From positions 124,001 to 188,000 of the forward strand of contig NZ_PDVP01000008.1 in the NCBI RefSeq assembly GCF_002727065.1: a stretch of 64,000 nt of DNA. The letters are read 5' to 3'. Origin of the DNA: Zhengella mangrovi (GTDB lineage Bacteria; Pseudomonadota; Alphaproteobacteria; Rhizobiales; Rhizobiaceae). How positions within the stretch are numbered: the stretch's first letter is position 1; the number at the start of each line of letters is the position of its first letter. Under the pieces are notes generated by a model. It made no database searches and was not told the origin of the DNA. It saw only the letters and a list, made by a program, of their open reading frames with translations. Positions 34,569 to 44,372 of the stretch are shown here, in pieces. Made by a program: the position numbers and the translations under genes.

Positions 34569-35063
34569 ATGGACGGAAAAATGGCAGAACGCGAATTCAC
34601 GGGCAAACACATGCTGGCGGTGCTGGTGCTCTTCTTCGGCACGATCATCTCCGTCAACCTGACGCTCGCCTATTTCGCCAACTCGACCTGGTCCGGCCTG
34701 GTGGTTCACAATTCCTACGTGGCGAGCCAGCATTTCAACGAGGAGCAGGCGATCGCCCGCAAGCATGCGGCGCTGGGCTGGCACCCCTCGGTCGCCTACG
34801 AGGGCGGCGAGCTGCGCTTCAAGCTGCTGGACGCCAAGGGTTCACCGGTCGCTACAGATGGCGTGAAGGTGAAGCTGATGCGCCCGGCTCACGAAGGGCT
34901 CGACCAGGTGATCGCGCTGGAAGACAAGGGGGCGGGGATGCACACGGTTGCGACCGATCTCGTCGGCGGACAGTGGGTCGTCGAGGTGCTGGCCGAGGCC
35001 GGGCTGGAAACCCCTTACCGCTATGCCACCCGCATGTTCGTGAAGGGCGAGGGAGCCAAGTAG
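34569..35063 (+). CDS. ccoH: cbb3 oxidase assembly protein CcoH (FixH)
   Basis: A 164-residue FixH protein with an N-terminal membrane helix (LAVLVLFFGTIISVNLTLAY) and a periplasmic domain with VVHNSYVASQHFNEEQAIA, the conserved family block. It is needed for cbb3 assembly. The ATG at 34569 lies two bases after the ccoG stop and is preferred over a GTG at 34563 that overlaps ccoG. Confidence 0.93.
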   Translation: MDGKMAEREFTGKHMLAVLVLFFGTIISVNLTLAYFANSTWSGLVVHNSYVASQHFNEEQAIARKHAALGWHPSVAYEGGELRFKLLDAKGSPVATDGVKVKLMRPAHEGLDQVIALEDKGAGMHTVATDLVGGQWVVEVLAEAGLETPYRYATRMFVKGEGAK

Positions 35064-35064
35064 G

Positions 35065-37332
35065 ATGAGCTGCTGCGCCCCCGGCACGGAAGGCGACGCC
35101 TGCGACCTCGACGGCCTGCCGATGGAAGAGGAGTTGCGCGAAGCGAGCCGCCCGGTCGGCGACGGCCTGCGCCAGACCGACCTGTCGGTTCCCGGCGTCC
35201 ATTGCGGCGCCTGCATCGTGGCGGTGGAGAACGCGCTGAAGGAGGTGGACGGCGTCGTTTCGGCGCGTGTCAACCTGTCCACCCGGCGCGTGGCGGTGCA
35301 ATGGGCCGATGGCGCCCACGTGCCGCCGTTCTGCGACAAGCTCGCCTCGATCGGCTACCCGGCCCACATCTTCGATTTCGAGACAGACGACAGCGATGCG
35401 GAACTTTCGCGGCTGATGCGGGCGGTGGCCGTTGCCGGCTTCGCGGCCAGCAACATCATGCTCCTGTCGGTGTCGGTCTGGTCGGGCGCGGAAGGGGCGA
35501 CGCGCGACGTCTTTCACCTGATCTCGGCGATCATCGCCATCCCGGCGCTGGCCTACTCGGGCCGCATCTTCTTCCTGTCGGCCTGGAGCGCGCTGCGTCA
35601 CGGGCGCACCAACATGGACGTGCCGATTTCCATCGGCGTGCTGCTCGCCTACGGCATGAGCCTCTACGACACGCTGAACCACGGCGAAAATGCCTATTTC
35701 GATGCCGCGGTGACGCTGCTGTTCTTCCTTCTGATCGGCCGGACGCTCGACCACGTGATGCGCGAACGCGCACGCAAGGCGGTGAAGGGGCTGGCGCGGA
35801 TGGCGGCGCGTGGTGCGCTGGTCGAGGACGCCGGCGGCGAACGGCGCTGGGTGGCGACCGGCGAGATCGAGCCCGGCATGCACATCCATCTCGGCGCCGG
35901 AGACCGGGTCCCTGTCGATGCGCAGGTCGTGTCGGGACAATCGGACCTCGATTGCTCGCTGGTCTCGGGCGAGAGCGTCCCGCAGGCTGTCGTGCCGGGC
36001 ATGGCGGTGCGGGCGGGAACGCTGAACCTGACCGGGCCGCTGACCATCGAGGCGACCGCGCGGGCGGAAAACTCCTTCCTGGCGGAAATGGTCCGGCTGA
36101 TGGAAGCGGCCGAAGGCGGCAAGGCGCGCTACCGGCGGATTGCCGATCGGGCCGCGCAACTCTATGCGCCGGTGGTCCACCTGACGGCATTCCTGTCGTT
36201 CATCGGCTGGCTGTGGGCAGGCGGCGACTGGCACCAGGCGCTGACCATCGCCATCGCGGTTCTCATCATCACCTGTCCCTGCGCCCTCGGGCTGGCGGTG
36301 CCGATCGTCCAGGTCGTGGCCGCGCGGCGCCTGTTCGAGCGCGGGATCATGGTCAAGGACGGCAGTGCCATGGAGCGGCTGGCAGAGGCCGACATGGCCC
36401 TGTTCGACAAGACCGGCACGCTGACGATCGGCCAGCCGCGGCTAGCCGATGCCGGTGACGTGCCGCCGCACCTCTTGGCCGTCGCGGCCGATCTCGCCAG
36501 CCACTCACGCCATCCGGTGGCCCAGTCGCTGGCGGCCTACCGCGACACGGGGGGCGCTGGGTTCAGCGCGATCCGCGAGGAACCGGGCCATGGCATCGAG
36601 GGGCGCAGCGCCGACGGTGTCTGGCGGCTCGGCCGCAAGAGCTGGGCCGTCACGGAAGGTACCGCAAGCCCGACCGACGGGCTGTCGGCGACGACGCTTT
36701 CGCTCGACGGCCGGGAAATGGCCGTGTTCCGCTTTTCCGACCGGATCCGGCCGGGTGCGGCGCAGGCCTTGCAGGCTCTGGCCGGGGCCGGATTGCCGTC
36801 ACGCATCCTTTCAGGCGACCACGGACAGGCCGTCGGCGACATCGCGCGCCGGCTGGGGGACATCCCCTACGAGGCAGACATGCTGCCGTCCGACAAGGTC
36901 GCCCGCGTCCAGGCGGCATCCGCCGAGGGACACCGGGTGCTCATGGTCGGAGACGGCCTCAACGACGCGCCGGCGCTCAATGCCGCACATGTCTCCATGG
37001 CGCCGGCAACCGCGGCCGATATCGGCCGCAATGCCGCGGATTTCGTATTCCTCCGGGATTCGCTCGACGCGGTGCCGGTGGCGCTCACCGTTTCGAAACG
37101 GGCCGGGCAACTGATCCGGCAGAATTTCGCCATTGCCGTCATCTACAACATCATCGCGGTGCCGCTGGCCATCACCGGCCATGTCACGCCGCTGCTCGCA
37201 GCCGTCGCCATGTCCGGATCGTCGATCCTGGTCATCTCCAATGCCATGCGGCTGATGATGATGCGGCTGGCGGCCGTGCGCGAAGACGAAGGCCTTGCCG
37301 GTGGCGTCTCCCGGCTGGAGCCCGGCGAATAG
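35065..37332 (+). CDS. ccoI: Copper-exporting P1B-type ATPase for cbb3 assembly
   Basis: A 755-residue heavy-metal P-type ATPase (FixI) that delivers copper for the oxidase. It has an N-terminal metal-binding domain with GVHCGACI (Cys47, Cys50) plus extra cysteines at the start (MSCC, DACD). The intramembrane Cys404-Pro-Cys406 (TCPCALG), phosphorylated Asp448 (DKTGT) and GDGLNDAP are all intact. It follows ccoH by one base and precedes ccoS. Confidence 0.96.
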   Translation: MSCCAPGTEGDACDLDGLPMEEELREASRPVGDGLRQTDLSVPGVHCGACIVAVENALKEVDGVVSARVNLSTRRVAVQWADGAHVPPFCDKLASIGYPAHIFDFETDDSDAELSRLMRAVAVAGFAASNIMLLSVSVWSGAEGATRDVFHLISAIIAIPALAYSGRIFFLSAWSALRHGRTNMDVPISIGVLLAYGMSLYDTLNHGENAYFDAAVTLLFFLLIGRTLDHVMRERARKAVKGLARMAARGALVEDAGGERRWVATGEIEPGMHIHLGAGDRVPVDAQVVSGQSDLDCSLVSGESVPQAVVPGMAVRAGTLNLTGPLTIEATARAENSFLAEMVRLMEAAEGGKARYRRIADRAAQLYAPVVHLTAFLSFIGWLWAGGDWHQALTIAIAVLIITCPCALGLAVPIVQVVAARRLFERGIMVKDGSAMERLAEADMALFDKTGTLTIGQPRLADAGDVPPHLLAVAADLASHSRHPVAQSLAAYRDTGGAGFSAIREEPGHGIEGRSADGVWRLGRKSWAVTEGTASPTDGLSATTLSLDGREMAVFRFSDRIRPGAAQALQALAGAGLPSRILSGDHGQAVGDIARRLGDIPYEADMLPSDKVARVQAASAEGHRVLMVGDGLNDAPALNAAHVSMAPATAADIGRNAADFVFLRDSLDAVPVALTVSKRAGQLIRQNFAIAVIYNIIAVPLAITGHVTPLLAAVAMSGSSILVISNAMRLMMMRLAAVREDEGLAGGVSRLEPGE

Positions 37333-37342
37333 GAATGCATGC

Positions 37343-37537
37343 ATGAACGTCCTCGTCTTTCTCATTCCCATCGCGCTCTTTCTCGGTGCGCTCGGGCTGG
37401 GCGCCTTCCTCTGGTCGCTGAAAAGCGGCCAGTACGAGGATTTGGACGGCGCCGCTGAACGCATCCTTCTCGACGACGAAGACGACGTCGACGAGGGCGA
37501 GGGGCGGGAGCAGGCAGCCATCCACGAACGCGGCTGA
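37343..37537 (+). CDS. ccoS: cbb3 oxidase assembly protein CcoS
   Basis: A 64-residue protein with one N-terminal membrane helix (VFLIPIALFLGALGLGAFLW), the conserved SGQYEDLDGAAERIL and an acidic tail (LDDEDDVDEGEG). It is required for cofactor insertion into cbb3 oxidase. The ATG at 37343 gives the family N-terminus; the frame remains open further back inside ccoI. Confidence 0.93.
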   Translation: MNVLVFLIPIALFLGALGLGAFLWSLKSGQYEDLDGAAERILLDDEDDVDEGEGREQAAIHERG

Positions 37538-37585
37538 AGCAGCGCCATCTGGCGCCGGATGATCGCCATCGTATTTCGGCCTTGC

Positions 37586-37609
37586 ATTTAATCAATCGAT
37601 TGATTAAAT
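37586..37609. promoter_or_regulatory. Perfect 24-bp palindrome, predicted operator of the downstream regulator
   Basis: The arm ATTTAATCAATC is followed directly by its exact reverse complement, so the whole 24 bases are self-complementary and AT-rich in a GC-rich context. It lies 123 bases before the CecR/TetR-type gene that heads an exporter operon, suiting an autoregulatory operator. Confidence 0.75.
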
Positions 37610-37732
37610 TATTTGTGTCAGGGCATTCCCGCAGTTCGTTGAATCAGCCGGATGCCCGAGATGCTTTCATTTGCGCAATTCCGGGCGCGAAAGCCGTTTC
37701 CGCTTTCGCCGGACTTGCTCCAGGAGCGCGGC

Positions 37733-38398
37733 ATGACAGACACGGACCAGGGATCCAGGGGTGGCGGCGAGGAGACCCGTGCGGCGCTGATCCGCGCCGC
37801 TCTCGTTCTCTTCGGGCGTGACGGCTACGCGGCCACGTCGACGCGGGCCATCGCCGCGCTTGCCAACACGAACATCGCGTCCATCGCCTACCATTTCGGT
37901 GGCAAGCAAGGCCTGCGCATGGCCTGCGCGGAATCGATCGCGACACGCCTCGGCCATGTCGGCGGCGCGGCGGCCGGCTTCGATGCCGAAGGGGACCCGG
38001 CCCGGGCGCAGGCGTTCCTCGAAGGCGTGATCGACCGCTTCATCGCGGAGATCATCGCCAGCCATGAAGGCCGCTCCATCAGTTCCTTCGTCCTGCGCGA
38101 GGTCGGCGAGCACAGCCCTGTCTTCGACCTGCTTCTGAAACGGATCATCGGGCCTATCCACGGCAACCTGTGCCGTATTTTTGCCGCGGCGGCGGGAACC
38201 GATCCCGACAGCGCGGACACGAAGCTCGCGGTCTTCGCGCTCGCCGGACAATTGCTCTACTTCCGGATCGGCCAGCCGATCGTGCTGGCCCGGATGGGGT
38301 GGGACGCGATGGGTGACCCCGAGATCCGCGAGCTTTCCCGGACCATGAAGATCAATCTCGCCGCCATGATCGCGGCGAGGAAAGAGAGGCCGTCATGA
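37733..38398 (+). CDS. TetR-family regulator, CecR (YbiH)-like
   Basis: A 221-residue TetR protein. The helix-turn-helix reads ATSTRAIAALANTNIASIAY with HFGGKQGLRMACAE, and the C-terminal part resembles the CecR/DUF1956 ligand domain (SFVLREVGEHSPVFDLLLKR). The ATG at 37733 has AGGAG upstream; the frame also runs 27 codons further up without support. It overlaps the HlyD-type gene by four bases. In E. coli a CecR-type gene likewise heads the ybhGFSR exporter operon, matching the order here. Confidence 0.85.
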   Translation: MTDTDQGSRGGGEETRAALIRAALVLFGRDGYAATSTRAIAALANTNIASIAYHFGGKQGLRMACAESIATRLGHVGGAAAGFDAEGDPARAQAFLEGVIDRFIAEIIASHEGRSISSFVLREVGEHSPVFDLLLKRIIGPIHGNLCRIFAAAAGTDPDSADTKLAVFALAGQLLYFRIGQPIVLARMGWDAMGDPEIRELSRTMKINLAAMIAARKERPS

Positions 38399-39351
38399 TC
38401 GAACTTCTTTGCGCCGTGCCGCTCGTCGCCGGATGGCTGGCCGCTTGCGAGCCTGGGCCGGCCATGGTGACCGGTTACGCCGAGGCGGAGACCGTGCTGG
38501 TGGCGCCGATCGAGACGGCGCGCATCGAGGTGCTGCACGTGCGCCGCGGCGACCGCGTGGCCAAGGGCACCGTGCTTGCCGACATGGAAAAGCGCGACGC
38601 GACGATTGCCGTCGCGCAGGCGGAAGCAGCCCTTGCGCAGGCCGAAAGCCAGCTCGCCAACATCAGCCAGGGCAAGCGGCCGGAGGAAATCGCCGTCATC
38701 GAGGCGTCGCTCAATTCTGCGGAGGCCCAGCAGGAGGATGCGCAGCGCACGGTTGACCGGATGGCCGACCTGGCGCGGCGGGGCGTGGCAACACAGGCTT
38801 CGCTCGACGACGCCAAGACGGGACTCGCCGTGGCGCAGGCGAAGGTGCGGGAACTGAAGGCCAACCTGAACGTGGCCCGGCTGCCGGCCCGCGCCGACGA
38901 GATCAAGGCGGCGCGCGCGGCGCGCGACCAGGCCCGGGCTTCGCTCGACAATGCCCGGTGGCGACTCGACAACCGGGAACTGACGGCGCCGGAAGCCGGG
39001 CAGATCACCGACGTGATCCGGAACCCGGGCGAACTGGCCGGTCCGCAGGCGCCGGTGCTGGCGCTGCTGCCGCAGGGCGGGGTCAAGCTGAAGCTCTTCG
39101 TCGCGGAGCCGGACCTGTCGCAGATCAGCCGGGGTACGGTACTGCCGGTCAGTTGCGACGGCTGCGCGAAGGGGATGACGGCGACGGTGTCCTACGTGTC
39201 CGACGAACCGGAATTCACGCCGCCGGTCATCTACTCGCTGGAGAACCGCCAGAAGCTCGTCTACCTGGTCGAAGCGCGCCCCGACGACGGCGCGGCCATG
39301 CTGAAGCCGGGACAGATCGTCGACGTTCGCCTGCCGGGTACCGGGTCATGA
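38395..39351 (+). CDS. Membrane-fusion (HlyD/YbhG-like) protein
   Basis: A 318-residue periplasmic adaptor. A short N-terminal hydrophobic segment ends in a Cys (VAGWLAACEPG) that could be a lipobox, so the protein may be a lipoprotein. Next come a biotinyl-lipoyl half-motif (VLHVRRGDRVAKGTVLADME), a long alpha-helical hairpin (residues ~65-190, Ala/Gln/Glu-rich) and a beta-barrel. The order regulator-HlyD-ATPase-permease matches YbhG of the YbhGFSR exporter. The exported compound is unknown. Confidence 0.88.
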   Translation: MIELLCAVPLVAGWLAACEPGPAMVTGYAEAETVLVAPIETARIEVLHVRRGDRVAKGTVLADMEKRDATIAVAQAEAALAQAESQLANISQGKRPEEIAVIEASLNSAEAQQEDAQRTVDRMADLARRGVATQASLDDAKTGLAVAQAKVRELKANLNVARLPARADEIKAARAARDQARASLDNARWRLDNRELTAPEAGQITDVIRNPGELAGPQAPVLALLPQGGVKLKLFVAEPDLSQISRGTVLPVSCDGCAKGMTATVSYVSDEPEFTPPVIYSLENRQKLVYLVEARPDDGAAMLKPGQIVDVRLPGTGS

Positions 39352-40265
39352 GCGATCCTGCCATTTCGGTCCGGGATCTCGTCAAGCGCTTTGGCGACAA
39401 GACGGTGGTCGATCACGTGTCGATGGATGTCGCCCGTGGCGAGATCGCCGGATTCCTGGGGCCAAACGGGTCCGGCAAGACGACGACCATCCGCTGCATG
39501 TGCGGCCTGTTGACGGCCGACGAGGGCGAGGGAACGGTTCTCGGGCATGACATGCGGACGGAAGCGCGCGCCATCAAGCTGAAGACCGGCTACATGACGC
39601 AACGCTTTTCCTTTTACGAGGACCTGTCGATCGCGGAAAACCTGCGCTTCGTGGCGCGGCTCTACCAGTTGCCGCAGGGGGCCGTTGCCGACACGCTGGA
39701 GGATCTTGGCCTGACCAGCCGCCGCAACCAGCTTGCCGGCACGCTGTCGGGCGGCTGGAAACAGCGCCTCGCGCTGGCGGCCTGCCTGATGCACAAGCCC
39801 GACCTCCTGCTGCTGGACGAACCGACGGCCGGCGTCGATCCGAAGGCGCGGCGCGACTTCTGGGACGAGATCCATGGCCGCGCCGCCGAGGGGCTGACGG
39901 TGCTCGTTTCCACCCACTACATGGACGAGGCGGAACGCTGCCACCGGATCCACTACATCTCCTACGGCAAGCTGCTGGCCAGCGGCACGGTGGGCGAAGT
40001 GGTCGCCGATGCGCACCTGACCACATGGGTGCTGGAAGGCGGCGACCTGACGACAGCGGTCCGCGCCCTCAACGGCGCGCCCGGGGTGGAACAGGTGGCG
40101 CCTTTCGGCACCACGATCCATGTCGTCGGCGGCGACGCGGACGCGCTTGAGAAGACGGTTCGCCAGACGGCGGAACAGACCGGCGCCGAGGCGCACAAGG
40201 GCGAGACGAGCCTGGAGGACGTGTTCATCCGCTTCATGGCGGAATCGAAGGACAACATGGCATGA
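39348..40265 (+). CDS. ABC exporter ATP-binding protein (YbhF-like)
   Basis: A 305-residue ATPase with Walker A GPNGSGKTT, signature LSGGWKQRLALAACL, Walker B LLLLDEPTAGVDP and H-loop STHYMDEAERC. The C-terminal ~80 residues form the extra domain found in multidrug/ABC-2 ATPases. Only one nucleotide-binding domain is present, whereas E. coli YbhF has two in tandem. It overlaps the adaptor and permease genes by four bases each. Confidence 0.9.
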   Translation: MSDPAISVRDLVKRFGDKTVVDHVSMDVARGEIAGFLGPNGSGKTTTIRCMCGLLTADEGEGTVLGHDMRTEARAIKLKTGYMTQRFSFYEDLSIAENLRFVARLYQLPQGAVADTLEDLGLTSRRNQLAGTLSGGWKQRLALAACLMHKPDLLLLDEPTAGVDPKARRDFWDEIHGRAAEGLTVLVSTHYMDEAERCHRIHYISYGKLLASGTVGEVVADAHLTTWVLEGGDLTTAVRALNGAPGVEQVAPFGTTIHVVGGDADALEKTVRQTAEQTGAEAHKGETSLEDVFIRFMAESKDNMA

Positions 40266-41398
40266 ACCGCTGGTTCTCGCTGGCACGCCTGAGAGCGATG
40301 CTGACCAAGGAATTCATCCAGATGCGGCGCGACCGCATCACCTTCGCCATGATGCTGGGGGTGCCGCTGATGCAGCTGGTGCTGTTCGGCTATGCCATCA
40401 ACAACGATCCGAAGGGGTTGCCGGCTGCGCTCGTCGCCTTCAGCCAGGACCGCTACACCCATGCCATGGTCACGGCGCTGGAGAATACCGGCTACTACCG
40501 GTTCGTGCTGCACGGATCAGACGCGCGCAAGGCCGAGGACATGCTGGCGTCTGGCGAGGTCTCCTTCGTCATCACCATCCCCTCGGATTTCGGCACGCGG
40601 GTGCTCAGGAACGATCACCCGCGGTTGCTGATCGAGGCCGATGCGACCGATCCGTCGGTGGCGTCGGGGGCCATCTCGACATTGTCGACGGTCGCAAGCC
40701 AGGCGCTGCAACGGGAACGCGGCGATGCCGGCCAGGTGTCCGGAACAGTTCCCCAGCCGCCGGACATCATCGTGCACCGGCGCTACAACCCGGAAGGCAT
40801 CACGCAATACAACATCGTGCCCGGCCTGCTCGGCGTCATCCTGCAGATGACGATGGTGATGATGACATCGATGGCGCTGACGCGCGAAAGCGAGCGCGGG
40901 ACGATGGAAAACCTGCTGGCGATGCCGGCCACGGCGATGGAAATCATGCTTGGCAAGGTGCTGCCTTACCTCGCGGTGGGCGCGGTGCAGGTTGCCGTGG
41001 TGCTGAGCGCGGCCTGGCTGCTGTTCTCGGTGCCGTTCTTCGGCTCGATGAGCCTGCTTCTCACAGGCATCTTCATCTTCGTGCTGGCGCTGGTGCTGCT
41101 CGGCTATACCATCTCCACGGCTGCCAAGAGCCAGATGCAGGCGATGCAGCTGACGTTCTTCTTCTTCCTGCCCTCGCTGCTGCTGTCGGGCTTCATGTTT
41201 CCGTTCCGGGGGATGCCTGTCTGGGCGCAGTACCTGGGCGAAACCTTCCCGCTGACGCATTTCCTGCGGCTGATCCGCGGCGTGATGCTGAAAGGCGCCG
41301 ACCTGCATGCCGTTTCCTCCAGCATGCTGGCGCTATGCCTGTTCGTTTTCATCTACGCCCTGCTGGCACTGATGCGGTTCCGGCGAACGCTGGACTGA
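40262..41398 (+). CDS. ABC-2 type exporter permease (YbhS/YbhR-like)
   Basis: A 378-residue ABC-2 permease. An N-terminal helix is followed by a large periplasmic domain (residues ~50-170) and five C-terminal helices. The family motif region is GTMENLLAMPATAMEIMLGK. Only one permease gene is present, so a homodimer is likely instead of the YbhS/YbhR pair. Last of the four-gene operon. Confidence 0.9.
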   Translation: MNRWFSLARLRAMLTKEFIQMRRDRITFAMMLGVPLMQLVLFGYAINNDPKGLPAALVAFSQDRYTHAMVTALENTGYYRFVLHGSDARKAEDMLASGEVSFVITIPSDFGTRVLRNDHPRLLIEADATDPSVASGAISTLSTVASQALQRERGDAGQVSGTVPQPPDIIVHRRYNPEGITQYNIVPGLLGVILQMTMVMMTSMALTRESERGTMENLLAMPATAMEIMLGKVLPYLAVGAVQVAVVLSAAWLLFSVPFFGSMSLLLTGIFIFVLALVLLGYTISTAAKSQMQAMQLTFFFFLPSLLLSGFMFPFRGMPVWAQYLGETFPLTHFLRLIRGVMLKGADLHAVSSSMLALCLFVFIYALLALMRFRRTLD

Positions 41399-41476
41399 GC
41401 GGGCTCAAGGCTCTTGCATTAGCGGTTCCAAACCGCGACAAAGGCGCCAGATTTTCTGGATGGAGACCACGATCCC

Positions 41477-42679
<1,203 letters not shown>

Positions 42680-42860
42680 TCCCGGGGGCGGGCGTGACCA
42701 GGCCCGGTTCGGTCCGGGCCTGCCGGTCGGCGCGCGCGGCCCGTTCCGCCTGCCACCTACGTAGTTACCGACAGTTCACGCCTGCGTCCCGTCCGTCTAG
42801 ATTGCATCCCCAGGAACGCCCTCCAGGGGCGAGAGACCTGCATCGGACGGACGTGGAACA

Positions 42861-43361
42861 ATGACCAAGATTTCAGGTGGCGCAGGCGCGCCCCACACCC
42901 GCCTTGCGACAGCGACGGCTGCCGGGACGGCTTCAGAAAAGCAATTCAAAACAGCAGTCGGTTCGAGCCGCGTTGGCACGCCAGCGGCAGCCGGCCGGGC
43001 AGGGGCGGTGGTCCCGCTCGATGCCGCACGGGCGGCGAGACGGGCGACGGCGATGCCGCCAGCGGCCTACGGCACGGCCCAGCGGCCGCCGTTCGCCACG
43101 GTCGGCAGCATGGTCGGCCTGTCCGACGAGGCCAGGATCGCGCTGATGGCGAACGGCGGCCGCGAGGAGCGTCTGCCCGACGTGGCGGTCATCGACGTCA
43201 ACGGACAACAGCCGGGACCGGACCGTCCGGTCCTGATCGGATCGACGCTGTGTCTTTCCAGCGAGCAGTACGATGCCTGCAAGGCCGGTGCGGCCAGCGA
43301 CCAGTTTGCCCGGACCTTCAACGACCTGGTGATCCGTCACCTGCTGTCCTCGGGCAACTGA
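42861..43361 (+). CDS. Unknown protein at the border of the T3SS cluster
   Basis: A 166-residue protein that I do not recognise. The first ~75 residues are low-complexity, rich in Ala, Thr, Arg and Pro. The C-terminal half looks folded: GLSDEARIALMANGGREERL, DVAVIDVNG and an end helix QFARTFNDLVIRHLLSSGN. An unstructured N-terminus without a Sec signal is compatible with a type III substrate or a regulator, but nothing proves this. It lies 180 bases after pcaF and about 260 bases before the LuxR-type gene, on the same strand as the T3SS. Confidence 0.6.
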   Translation: MTKISGGAGAPHTRLATATAAGTASEKQFKTAVGSSRVGTPAAAGRAGAVVPLDAARAARRATAMPPAAYGTAQRPPFATVGSMVGLSDEARIALMANGGREERLPDVAVIDVNGQQPGPDRPVLIGSTLCLSSEQYDACKAGAASDQFARTFNDLVIRHLLSSGN

Positions 43362-43440
43362 CTGCTGTCCCGTATTCGCACACTGTCCCGGAATGGGCGC
43401 GGGGCAGGTGTGCCGGTTTGTCGCTGGAATCGGCATCGCT

Positions 43441-43525
43441 AAAAACCATTTCAGGTTGTATTTAAGGGTAGGCGAATACGATCTGAAAAACTCAATGAAA
43501 TCAAAATTATTTAAGCATATTTGGA
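43441..43525. other. AT-rich stretch before the T3SS regulator gene
   Basis: Part of a 264-base gap (43362-43625). This segment is clearly AT-rich against the GC-rich background (ATCAAAATTATTTAAGCATA among others). It likely holds the promoter of the regulator and of the downstream sct genes. No recognised box was found; the AACTACCT-N9-AGGTAGTT element is absent here. Confidence 0.5.
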
Positions 43526-43625
43526 TGGCCTGAAGCACTCCGTAATCTCGCCAAATTGCTGGCACAGGCATTGCACTCTGGGTTGTGACCTGCTCTTGAG
43601 GGCAGAGAACCGCGAGGACGCTGAA

Positions 43626-44372
43626 TTGCCTGACCATCATGAAGCCCAGCCGATTAAAGTCATCATCATCGATTCGAACCCGCTCGTGCGGGAGGGATTG
43701 CGCAACAGCCTGCTCAAGGATCCCCAGATCGACCTCGCGGCCGAAGCCGCCGATGGCATGGCCGGTCTCTATGCCGCCGACCGGAACCGCGGGGCCATCC
43801 TCATGGTCAATGCCGTCTTGAGCGACATGAGCTTCCTGTCGGTGATCTCGAAGTACCGGGCGATGGCGCGCGGCGAGGGCGCGGTGGTCGTCTACCAGGT
43901 GCCGGAGGATCCGGCGCTGCTCATGCACATCGTCGAGAACCAGGGATCGGCGCTGGTCGGCATGAACGCGGCGGCGGAAGAATACGCGGTTGCGGTACGG
44001 GCCGCTTCGGCCAGCGGGATCTACCTTTCGCCCAACCTGTTCTCCTGCCTGATGGCCGAGCGCAAGGCGGCACGCGGCCTGTCGGCGGCCTATGACCTGA
44101 CCACCCGCGAGGGCGAAGTGCTGCAACTCCTGGCCAACGGCCTTTCCAACAAGGAAGTTGCCTGCAAGCTCGACCTTTCCGTCCGGACGGTGGAAGCGCA
44201 CCGCTTCTCGATCCGCCAGAAGACGGGCGCCAACACGCTGTCCGACCTGGTGCGCATTGCCCGGGGCGTGACGCTCTCGCAGCAGCAGAACGGCAGCGCG
44301 ATCAGCTTCAGCTCCGAGCGGACCGACGCGGTCTTTGCCATCGGCGGCAACGCCCGTCAGGGAGACTACTGA
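43626..44372 (+). CDS. LuxR/NarL-type regulator with degenerate receiver domain
   Basis: A 248-residue two-domain regulator. The N-terminal receiver-like domain starts IKVIIIDSNPLVREGLRNSL, but the second acid of the usual DD pair is Ser. The phosphoacceptor Asp aligns with Asn in ILMVNAVLSDM, and the conserved Lys is missing (VGMNAAAEEY). Phosphorylation is therefore unlikely. The C-terminal GerE-type helix-turn-helix is intact (LTTREGEVLQLLANGLSNKE, then VRTVEAHRFSIRQKTGANTL). I use TTG 43626 because GAGGACG precedes it. Its stop overlaps the sctC start (TGATG), so it is probably the dedicated regulator of this T3SS. Confidence 0.82.
   Translation: MPDHHEAQPIKVIIIDSNPLVREGLRNSLLKDPQIDLAAEAADGMAGLYAADRNRGAILMVNAVLSDMSFLSVISKYRAMARGEGAVVVYQVPEDPALLMHIVENQGSALVGMNAAAEEYAVAVRAASASGIYLSPNLFSCLMAERKAARGLSAAYDLTTREGEVLQLLANGLSNKEVACKLDLSVRTVEAHRFSIRQKTGANTLSDLVRIARGVTLSQQQNGSAISFSSERTDAVFAIGGNARQGDY

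Noticed and set aside
38395-41398. HlyD-type adaptor plus ABC genes as a type I secretion system for the EF-hand proteins
   Set aside because: The ATPase and ABC-2 permease are of the YbhFSR kind, without a peptidase or HlyB-like fusion, and the operon lies over 18 kb away from those genes.
42751-42770. ACCTACGTAGTTACC before the unknown gene as another copy of the regulator box
   Set aside because: Only one half-site (ACGTAGTT, one mismatch) is present; no partner arm at the 9-base spacing.
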